Shown in pieces: positions 55,106 through 64,000 of a DNA stretch of 64,000 bases; the first letter of the stretch is position 1, and each line of letters begins with the position of its first letter. Source of the stretch: Sepiola atlantica (taxonomy: Eukaryota; Mollusca; Cephalopoda; Sepiida; Sepiolidae); the NCBI GenBank assembly GCA_963556195.1, contig OY744532.1, positions 77,738,304 to 77,802,303 of the forward strand. Reading direction: 5' to 3'. Below the pieces are notes generated by a model. It was not told the DNA's origin. It did not search any database and saw only the letters and a program-made list of their open reading frames with translations. Both the position numbers and the translations under genes were made by a program.

Positions 55106-55195
55106 TTGACTTGTTTCTTAATTTCTGTGAAATATAAATATTTCACAGAAATTACAAACAAGTCAACGTTGAAGATTTTCTCATGTAAAGAAATG
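55105..55195. repeat. Inverted terminal unit of the 77-bp array
   Basis: At the right edge the unit is followed by its own inverse. The centre is TCTGTGAAATATAAATATTTCACAGA (about 55125-55150, read as two arms TCTGTGAAATAT / ATATTTCACAGA). GTTGACTTGTTT and AAACAAGTCAAC lie on the two sides. A hairpin of about 35 bp or more is expected. Confidence 0.85.
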
Positions 55196-55319
55196 TTTTT
55201 ATATTTAATTTTATGTTTGAAAAATGTCTTCCTTGTTAAAAATCTATTTCATTTAATCTGTAAAAAGGCAAAGCAGGAATGTTGATTTATTATTCTACAA
55301 CCCGGAATAAAGAAAGGTA

Positions 55320-56345
55320 GGATAGTCTAGCAGTATGTTGATGCAGGCGGGCTTAAAATAGAAATTTTTGCACGTAGGGTTAAACTTAAACAGACAATTG
55401 AAAATCACATTTAACCGTCATGTTTGAGATTAAGGATAGTCTAGCAGTATGTTGATGCGGGCGGGCTTAAAATCGAAATTTTTGCACGTAGGGTTAAACT
55501 TAAACAGAAAATGGAAAATCACATTTAAAAGTAATGTTTGAGATTAAGGATAGTCTAGCAGTATGTTGATGCGGGCTTAAAATCGAAATTTTTGCACGTA
55601 GGGTTAAACTTAAACAGAAAATGGAAAATCACATTTAAAAGTAATGTTTGAGATTAAGGATAGTCTAGCAGTATGTTGATGCGGGCGTGCTTAAAATCGA
55701 AATTTTTGCACGTAGGGTTAAACTTAAACAGAAAATGGAAAATCACATTTAAAAGTCATGTTTGAGATTAAGGATAGTCTAGCAGTATGTTGATGCGGGC
55801 GTGCTTAAAATCGAAATTGTTGCACGTAGGGTTAAACTTAAACAGAAAATGGAAAATCACATTTAAAAGTCAAGTTTGAGATTAAGGATAGTATAGCAGT
55901 ATGTTGATGCGGGCGTGCTTAAAATCGAAATTGTTGCACGTAGGGCTAAACTTAAACAAAAAATGGAAAATCACATTTAAAAGTCATGTTTGAGATTAAG
56001 GATAGTCTAGCAGTATGTTGATGCGGGCGTGCTTAAAATCGAAATTTTTGCACGTAGGGTTAAACTTAAACAGAAAATGGAAAATCACATTTAAAAGTAA
56101 TGTTTGAGATTAAGGATAGTCTAGCAGTATGTTGATGCGGGCGTGCTTAAAATCGAAATTGTTGCACGTAGGGTTAAACTGAAACAGAAAATGGAAAATC
56201 ACATTTAAAAGTCATGTTTGAGATTAAGGATAGTCTAGCAGTATGTTGATGCGGGCGTGCTTAACATCGAAATTTTTGCACGTAGGGTTAAACTTAAACA
56301 GAAAATGGAAAATCACATTTAAAAGTCAAGTTTGAGATTAAGGTT
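55320..56345 (+). repeat. Tandem array, 114-bp unit, 9 copies
   Basis: Units start with GGATAGTCTAGCAGTATGTT at 55320, 55434, 55548, 55658, 55772, 55886, 56000, 56114 and 56228. One unit is 110 bp because GGCG is missing. Later copies read GATGCGGGCGTGCTTAAAAT where the first reads CAGGCGGGCTTAAAAT. Copies are more than 95 percent alike. No coding frame runs through. Confidence 0.96.
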
Positions 56346-57890
56346 AAGTCCTTACGGAGAAGAGAGTAAGATCTGCATATTTTGTCTTGTGATCTGCATG
56401 TATTCTGACCCTCATTTTCGAAGTTGTCATCGTTCGCCTCTCCTGTGAGTGGGTGAGGGGAATCTAACGTGATGTGGTTAAAAAATAATGTAAAATAAAA
56501 GAACTATTTTCTTTTATTTTAATCCATTATTACAGCTACCAGGAAAGAGATGAAGATGGCTGCTCTCATCAGAAGCTGCTGTTTGTTAGTCGGCTCAGAT
56601 TTCTGCATATAGCTCACGAAGATCGTGCCTCAGGTTTGTCTGGTTTGCATGAAGCTCTACTCGGTAGTTGCAGTTATTCGTTAACCTAGAGAATTGCAGG
56701 TGTATACCTTCGACACTGAGAACAGAAAGACTCAGCAGTAACATGCGAAGTCGGGGAAGGTTTGGCCCAGAACACACAAAGAAATAGCACAGACGCAACT
56801 TTGCAACGTTCACTCTATTAATTTTGCGGTTCATGCCTGACACATCTTTGCTTACAACATGCAGAGACATAGACATAGTATTCAAAGCCCAAATAAGATC
56901 CTCTTGGTATGGCTACACAGTGGCTTATACAAAAAATGGTGCATCTTTTTTCCAAGCGATGTTGCCGCTAGTAACAGCACAAAGCTGGATTTTCCACCAG
57001 ACTAGATAAATTCTTATCCTAGAATCCAGTAAGACAAAGAGATAACAATAAATATATACTATAATAGTCAACTGATCAATAGACGAGGAGAAAAATTAAT
57101 GTTTTTCACTTCTTTACTAACTGAAAGTTTGAGAGACAAAGGAGAACTTTAAGAGAAGATTCGAATATCTATGTATCTTATATAGTTATTAAGTATTAGC
57201 CCAGGAAGGGTCTCCTTGAGAACTTACACTGAAATAAAATGATCGTTATAATATAAGTATTACATCTATTCAATACCCTGTTTGTTATACTGCAAAAGTC
57301 CCGAGAACCAAGCCTCTCCTCAGTAGCTGTGGTTTTAACAGATTCGACATAGGAATCTTTCTCGTTTTCAATGATCCATTTTCAGCGGTTGCGCGTAGTT
57401 TTTAAGGCGGCTTTCGTTTTAGGGCATTTACTCTGTTGATAAAAATGGAATTTTATTTTTGTAACTTTTCATAATGGAATTGGAAAATGTGCTAGATGTC
57501 GGTAGAGAAAAGCAGAACACAGGATGAATAAACATTTGTAAAAACTTGAAGAAACAAAATGTGTAGCAACTCCCACTAATATGGCATAGAGAGGCTCCAC
57601 CATAAACTGTTGCATGGTCCAGATTCCATCCCCCAAATGACAATACAGCAGCTCCAGTATTATACTCTGCTCATTGGACAGCCTCCTTGGGAGTTTTTCA
57701 AAGATCCGGGTCTTTGGACTATCAGACGGATAACATCAGCTGAGATAAAACCTTTTTATTGAAATCGCTCCAGAGAATGCATGAAGCTACTTGATGTAAG
57801 GAGCTGATAAAAATTACCACTTGAAGTTTTTAAAAAAAGTGGCCAACGATAAGTGTTAGATGGATAGATTCGAATCCAGAAAACAGCAAT
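56346..57890. other. No gene recognised
   Basis: A minus-strand frame (56885-56595, 96 residues, starting ATG, MNTMSMSLHVVSKDVSGMNR) and a plus-strand frame (56824-57009) overlap here. Neither resembles a known family. The region is less AT-rich than its flanks and may hold an unidentified repeat. Confidence 0.35.
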
Positions 57891-57894
57891 TATC

Positions 57895-59461
57895 CCCCTT
57901 TGTCAGAAACATCGCTCATGAAATGTGAGAACTAAAGGACAAAATAAGGGAAGCGAGAGTTACGAGGCTGTCGAGAGTAAACCGAAGGTCCACTTTCTAC
58001 TCTTCGTCTACCCTCAGCACCCTTATTAGTGACATGGCCACAAAGAAAGAAAGAAAAAAGAAAGAAAATTCATCAAAGCACAAAAAACAACGGCCGACTC
58101 AAGAAACAGCTATTTCCTAACCTTTTTGTCAGAAACATCTCTCATGGAATGTGAGGACTATAGGTTGCGCGGTTGTCGAAAGTACATCCACGGCCCACTT
58201 TCTGTATTCCATCAATATTGGTGTGCATACAGATGGACATGCAGGGTACCGTAAGTACGATGGCTCTTCCTTGGATCCTTTCCCAATAAAGAACGACGTG
58301 AAACAGGGATGCGTACTCGCCCCGACACTCTTTGTCATTTTCTTCTCTCTACTGTTGTCCTATGCTTTCAACAAGTCGGAGGATGGAGTGAAGCAGTGCC
58401 AATCTCTTCAACCTTGCCTAGCTTCGAGCTAAGATCAAAGTGCAGAAGGTACTTATACGCAAGATGCTCTTCGCTGCTGATGCAGCACTGACGGCAGACT
58501 CTAATGATGCATTGCAGCGACTCAACTGCTTCGTGCACGCATTCAGAAAGTTTTGCATGACCATCAGCCTAAAAAAAGACTAACATCCTCGGCCAAGATG
58601 TAAGCAGTACCTCTAACATTACCATTGACGACTACACCCTCGAGGTTGTATAGGACTTCACATACCTCATCTCCACCATCTCCAATAATCTCTCTCTAGG
58701 TGAAGAACTCCACAAATGTATCGGCAAGGCGGCAACAGCCACGGCTCGCTTGACAAAGATAGTCTAGAATAACAAGATGCTGACCACCAATACCAAAATG
58801 AAAGTTTACCAGGCCTGCGTGATAAGCACGCTGCTCTACGTCAGTGAATCTTGCGCCCTCTACTCCTTAAGAGAACAGACTCAACACCTACCATCTGCGC
58901 AACCTCCGGTGAATTCTAGGAATCACTGACAGGACCACATCTCAAATAAGACCGTACTTGATCAGGCGTACATCCCGATTATGTTCGGTCTGTTCACCCA
59001 ACGACGACTCTGGTAGCCTGGCCATGCTAGGCGAATGGGCGACGGGAGTATCCCAAAGGATGTTCTCTATGGCGAGCTCGTAACCGGCTCCGGACCAGCA
59101 GGATAGCCTGTCTTACGCTACAAAAATGTCTGCAAACGAGACGTGAGGGCAGGTGGAATCGACTCAGCAGGCTGGATGTCCGTCGCTGAAGATCGCAGCC
59201 GCTGGAGAAGACTGTGAAGGCATGCTGCAGGAGGAGTGAAGAGAGGAGATACCGGCAGTGAAGGGAGAGGAGAGTGCACATATGGCAGAGTGCTGCAACA
59301 GAGCTCACACAATCAGACACCACCTACATCTGTGGCAACTGCAATAGAGCCTGTCGATCAAGGATAGTCTTGCACAGTTACAGCAGACGCTACAATTCGT
59401 CAACGGACAAATCTGAGACGCAGAACTCCATTGTCTCTTGAGACAGACGGATGCCAACAAC
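57895..59461 (+). pseudogene. LINE reverse transcriptase, multiply broken
   Basis: The plus strand encodes the second half of a LINE reverse transcriptase. Recognisable blocks are DPFPIKNDVKQGCVLAPTLF (58278 on, the GVKQGCVLAP motif), KVLIRKMLFAADAALTADSN (58447 on), FCMTISLKK, then GDGSIPKDVLYGELVTGS (about 59036-59090) and YKNVCKRDVRAGGIDSAG. The catalytic FADD motif reads FAAD, so one active-site Asp is gone. Stops and frameshifts follow. The segment at 57895-57990 is loosely repeated at 58118-58200 (TTTGTCAGAAACATC.CTCATG). The 3' end matches the inverted fragment at 17697-18047. The clade was not assigned. Confidence 0.85.
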
Positions 59462-59699
59462 AACAGATGGCCATGTTGTGCACGTACGACATGCACAGTA
59501 CGTTCTCCTTCTACAAAGCCTTGTTTCAGTGACAAACTGAGGCAAGATGATTGAAGTTACTATGTAGAGCGCAGGTTCTACATCAGTGATTTGCTCTCCT
59601 TGATAGATGATTTGACAAGATCTACCCGCCCATCTCGCCGAGTAGGGCAACACCCCGCTTGTGTACTATACCAGCTATTTGTCCGTTCCTACTTGGTTA

Positions 59700-60740
59700 A
59701 AAAAAGCACACATTAAGTATCTACTTAGAATAAATTTGCATATCTCTTCTAGAAAATGTACAATACGTTCATTTTTTATTCAGGCTATAAATATAAAAAA
59801 ATAACGGAAAGATTGCACATATTTTAAAAGATAGGCAAATGGAAAAACATTGTGGCAGCCATTTGAAAAAATATGGTAGTGTAGTTGTTAGCTGTAAATT
59901 CATCGTCATTTCTTATATAAATAGTTTTGATTAGTCGAGGTACAAGTTTCTTGAAATCAGCTTGTTTTAGGTCAGGTGGGATTTGGGGCATAAAATCGAT
60001 TCAGACTGACATTAAAATATAATATTGAAAATTTACATATATTTTAGAAGATACGAAAATGGGAAATAATAAAACATGTTGCTCTCAAAAAGTCTAGGTA
60101 GCCATCATTGCTTGGGTTTCGATTACAGGAAGAAATCTAAGGCGACCAACTAAGCAGAGAATGTTATTTCGGCGTTGCTTTTTTTCCTGAGTTGCCCTTC
60201 ATATGTGCATACATAATCCATGAATTTTGGAGAACGTGACAAATAGCCCCTATGAAGCATGAACGGGTCAACGGTCAACTAAAATAAAATTCCCGCTCGG
60301 TTTAACGTGATGTCATATGACGTCACATGACTACTGGTAATGAATGAGGAAAGTAGGGCTTTCTAAGTGAATCGTTTGCATTCATGTAAAAAGAAATGGG
60401 GTCGTCCGATCGCCGAAAATGATTGAGAAATATCTGATGTCGCTGGTTTACTCATGTTTATGAGAGAAAAAATTGCATATAGTAGTGATTCATTTGAAGC
60501 AACCATGAATTGTTTGAATATGGGATGATGCGATCGATTCCGTTCTCTGATTAACCCCGGTCTGGACTTCTCATCAATTAACACGACGTGGTGGAGATCC
60601 AGGACAACGAAGACGATTCCTTGTCAACAACGACGTTCTAAGAATACGGCTACGATCCGCGACATTACATCAACCAACACCAGAAGATACGAATAAAAGC
60701 GCCTGGGCGTTAGGGTTACATTATCGGTTGCTGCAAGAGA
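59700..60740. other. No gene recognised; one CRE-like site
   Basis: The palindrome TGACGTCA lies at 60318-60325 in ATGTCATATGACGTCACATG. No promoter context was found around it. Frames are short. Confidence 0.4.
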
Positions 60741-60744
60741 TTGG

Positions 60745-60915
60745 AGTAAAACAATATGGAGTTATAAGAATATTGTATTATTCGTATATAAGATTGTTTA
60801 AGCATGGGACGGTTAGAATATTTATAGTTCGAGTATCTGATAGTATAAATATGGGAGTGTTCGAATATTGGCTTGTTTATATGTGATATTATTAGAATAT
60901 TCAGATGATCAAAGG
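60745..60915 (+). repeat. Degenerate short-period repeat, related to 62.2-62.6 kb
   Basis: Variants of TTAGAATATT.GATTGTTCGA with a period of about 20 bases. Confidence 0.6.
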
Positions 60916-61329
60916 TGTGATTGTTTTTGTTACCTAATTGTGCCAAAAAAAAAATAAAACAAAAAGGTTTGGACGGTTATTCAACTTCACCGATTTTCAA
61001 TACCACCACTTTTTCTCTGTCTTTCTCTCTGCAATCCAAATCGCCTCTTTTGCTTCCCAGCTGTCCTCTTCATTCATATCAGCAGATCTCCAAATATGCA
61101 AATCAGACTCCACTATAAAAATTTGCACTCATGAAGAGAAGCCCTTCTTTACTCTGCAGACACGACATGCGAAGCACCTCATCCTCTTTCCTGCTGGCAA
61201 GTGTTCCTCTTCATTGTCACAGTTTTTTTTAAAATTATCATACTGATATTAATTTCATATAGTCATAGGTGTAAAAGTGATAAAATAATTTATTCGAATG
61301 TGAGTATAATTGTTGTGTGTGTGTGTTAA

Positions 61330-61620
61330 ATTAAGGTTTAGTGTGAGTTGATTCCCAGCTATAAGAATCGCCTCCTTAATTCTTAGGTTGCCAAAATTTC
61401 TTCCAGTAGCTTCAATACTTACAGTCATGTTTTAATTTACATGTTTTCTAACATAGAATGATTGTGTGTTGAAGTGTTCTCTAATGTGAATGTGAGGCGG
61501 TCTGACCGTTCTACAGATGTAATCTTTGTACTCGTCACATTGTATGTAATATATTGCATTGCCATATCACGTGGTTTATATAGGGCAGTTTGCCATTGTG
61601 CAAATGCTGTAGTCTGTGTG
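61330..61620 (-). pseudogene. Penelope-like GIY-YIG endonuclease remnant
   Basis: The minus strand reads QCDEYKDYICRTVRPPHIHI then REHFNTQSFYVRKHVN and a stop (about 61544-61436). After a frame change NFGNLRIKEAILIAGNQLTL follows. This fits the C.C...YIGRT.RPL..RI.EH.......V..H ... RIKEA.LI......LN pattern of Penelope-like GIY-YIG domains. The YIG is changed to YIC. It is a different, more decayed element than the one at 7.3-9.0 kb. Confidence 0.65.
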
Positions 61621-62164
61621 CTGATGTTATGTGTGCTAATTATATATCTAGTTCTTCTCTGCATATATATCTGCACACCGCGATGGTTATCTATCCATTC
61701 GAGTGTGGTAGCGTCAAAAAGCAGATTTTGGACAAAGTTTGTCGTGTCTGTTTCTTGGGTCTCTTGAGGTAATTAAGTTAACAAACTCATACTTAACTGA
61801 CACACACACAGGCATGCGACTTTTACGATTACATTCGAAGAAATATGTTTATCAGTTTCACGCCTATGACAACAGGATATTAGTATATACAACCGACAGC
61901 CACACAGCGGTTTTATTAAAAAAAAACATGCTCATTTAAAATAACGGATCCAAAAACAACAGATACACAAACAAAAATGAACTCTAATCACAATTCTTAA
62001 TTTTCTTTTAATGTATCTCGAAATATTTGTCATTTGAAAGATTAAAGAGAAACAGAAAATAAATAAACACAATTTATATCTAATGCCGAATGTATGTGTT
62101 GTGACAGCCTCTAACAGAAATATTTATATATGTGATCGCAATGCATCAAGAAAACTACAACTCC

Positions 62165-62660
62165 TTCTAGGAATATGTAATTATTCGAATATTGTTCGTA
62201 TAATTGGATCGTTCGAATATTTGATAGTTCTAATATTGAACTGTTAGAATATTGGATTTGTCATGCATGGAATTTTTTTGATTGGATTGTTTGGATATTG
62301 GATAATTGCAATATGAAACTGTTCAAATATTGTGATGTACGAAATACGAGATTGGTCGAATACGGAACTATTCAAATTTCAGATTGTTCAAATATGGGGT
62401 TGTCCGAGTGTTCGAGTATGGAATTGTTCAAATATTTGTTGAAATATTGTATTGTTCGTATATGAGATTTTTTAATATAGGATTTGCGAATATGAGATTG
62501 TTGAATTATTGATTTGTTTAAATATTCGATATTTCTAATACGGGATTCTTAGATTTAGGAATATTCAAATATTGGTTTTTCGAATATAGGATTTTCGAAT
62601 ATGTTATTGCTAATACATTGGGCTTTTCAAACATGGAATTGTTCGAATAAATAAGTTGAC
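62165..62660 (+). repeat. Degenerate tandem repeat, about 20-bp unit
   Basis: Variants of GAATATTGGATTGTTCGAAT run through the region without exact copies. The same motif occurs at 60745-60915. Confidence 0.75.
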
Positions 62661-63080
62661 CGAGTACAAAAGTTCCACTGCACTAAGATCATATTATTTA
62701 ATTTGTAACAGGCTAACTGTTTGCATTTTATGGGGTCTCGTAAAAGTCATTATTGATATGAGACCTTTAAATTAAGGGATAAATGGTTTCAATCGGTGTC
62801 AATTCAGGTCTTTTTCCCAGGACTCTATGAGGCCTGATCCCCAAGACTAAAGTTGAAGCACCCAACAATGATCTTTGATTCTGGGATGGGTTATCAGTTT
62901 CCCTTTGTGATGTTTCTCTTAAATAGGAAAGGGCACTTGAGTCAAACGGTTTGCTAGGTTACTTCAAATACTTCGTGTATTTCAACCGGTCACTTTTTTC
63001 TCTTTCTCGCTCCGAGTTATGTAAGTTTCAAACATGATACTCTTGACTCACAGAGAAGGTCCAATTTTACTTATGTTCGA
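62661..63080. other. No gene recognised
   Basis: Unremarkable sequence with no frame or repeat I can name. Confidence 0.4.
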
Positions 63081-63081
63081 A

Positions 63082-63087
<6 letters not shown>

Positions 63088-63178
<91 letters not shown>

Positions 63179-63187
63179 CGTGTGTGT
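63088..63187. repeat. (AT)n(GT)n microsatellite
   Basis: About 80 bases of AT ending in a short GT run. Confidence 0.95.
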
Positions 63188-63337
63188 GAAAAATGACAAA
63201 CGGAAAACGGGTTAAAGTGCAGAGAAAAACAAAAACAAGAGATTTGACCGGTTTCGTTGGTGTTGGCGAACGTCTTCATTTTTCACACATTTTGTCCACA
63301 CGGCATTTCATTTTCATGACCTATCGTGTACCTTACC

Positions 63338-63340
<3 letters not shown>

Positions 63341-63418
<78 letters not shown>

Positions 63419-63442
63419 GGTGTGTGTCTGTGTGTCTGTGTG
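63341..63442. repeat. (AT)n(GT)n microsatellite
   Basis: About 63 bases of AT followed by GT with GGGT and CTGT changes. Confidence 0.95.
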
Positions 63443-63936
63443 TTAAGAAGGCTGATGGCAATGCAGAGTATAATAAGCTGGAAAGAACAAAAACAATAAA
63501 TCAAAGTGGGAGGGACTTACTATTTATTGTTCTGTAAACTATTACATAACAGCAAGTGTGGTGTTGGCTGTGTGTGTTATCCGGATGATGATTAACAAAT
63601 CATTTAATATTTCGGGAAAATCTTCCCTTTGCCAAAACAAGACACCAAAGGAAAAGGTGTTTGGTGAATTCTCTATACAGACAGTTTTTTTTAAAGAAAC
63701 TGAAATTTGTGAAATATTTTTTTAATTGACGTATATTAACTGTTGTTAAAATTTGACAAAAGTCGGAGGTATCAGAATTTTTCACGAAATGCTTACACCC
63801 ACTTTTTAAAAAAAATCTCTTTGCATAAAACTAAAGTAAGCTTAATATAGCGTACATTTGAACTTGTTACGCTTAGCAGTTGTGTTCGAAAAATCATAAC
63901 GATCGGTTCATTAGTTTAGGAGTTTATCTTGCGCAA

Positions 63937-63938
<2 letters not shown>
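63443..63938. other. No gene recognised
   Basis: Short frames only, and no repeat recognised. Confidence 0.4.

Positions 63939-63939
<1 letters not shown>

Positions 63940-63994
<55 letters not shown>
63940..63994. repeat. (AT)n microsatellite at the window edge
   Basis: About 55 bases of AT dinucleotides. Confidence 0.95.

Positions 63995-64000
<6 letters not shown>

Noticed and set aside
58151..58432. Intact small protein gene
   Set aside because: The GVKQGCVLAP block places it within the broken LINE, and the frame ends at a frameshift.

Overview
The window looks like intergenic or intronic DNA from a large, AT-rich animal genome. A mollusc, probably a coleoid cephalopod such as an octopus, is the best guess. 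This is an inference from the mix of Penelope-like, BEL/Pao, Ty3/gypsy and LINE debris, SINEs, long (AT)n, (GT)n, (CT)n and (ATT)n microsatellites, and kilobase minisatellites. No search was possible. No intact host gene was found. The only near-intact protein gene is a Penelope-like reverse transcriptase with a GIY-YIG endonuclease (about 7.34-9.02 kb).

Layout. 0-3 kb: a decayed gypsy integrase on the minus strand. 3-7 kb: AT microsatellites with short foldback repeats and a solo LTR. 7.3-9.2 kb: the Penelope-like element, followed 105 bases after its stop by a complete hammerhead ribozyme motif. 9.7-10.7 kb: a 360-base foldback and compound microsatellites. 11.1-13.2 kb: a 600-bp hAT-type MITE with a perfect 8-bp target duplication, then a mariner-type element nested in a LINE. 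13.7-14.8 kb: a terminal-inverted-repeat element filled with an 80-bp tandem repeat. 15.2-18.4 kb: SINEs, a second solo LTR with its 5-bp target duplication, and a LINE 3' end. 21.4-25.7 kb: a broken BEL/Pao retrotransposon whose pol region holds 23 near-identical copies of a 75-bp unit. 26-33 kb: SINEs, LINE tails and minisatellites. 34-38 kb: 30-bp and 22-bp tandem arrays. 39.5-40.2 kb: a probable gypsy-type LTR. 41.8-43.3 kb: a purine-rich degenerate array. 44-47 kb: the least repetitive, CpG-richer part, with a promoter-like arrangement and a short minus-strand reading frame that could be a first exon. 50.1-50.7 kb: a Merlin-type element with a perfect 8-bp target duplication. 53.4-56.3 kb: two minisatellites. 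57.9-59.5 kb: a dead LINE reverse transcriptase. 60-64 kb: degenerate repeats, a Penelope endonuclease remnant and microsatellites.

Three observations stand out. First, five same-strand copies of a repeat have a head matching the 5' end of U2 snRNA. Two of them have clear 15-19 bp target duplications, and a diverged copy begins with 14 bases identical to the 5' end of U1 snRNA. This is a snRNA-headed SINE family. Second, the Penelope-like element carries a hammerhead whose stem III is a loopless palindrome, which fits a ribozyme acting as a dimer. Third, two unrelated DNA transposons (mariner-type and Merlin-type) have each lost the catalytic domain but kept the N-terminal DNA-binding domain. 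All translations and alignments were made by eye.
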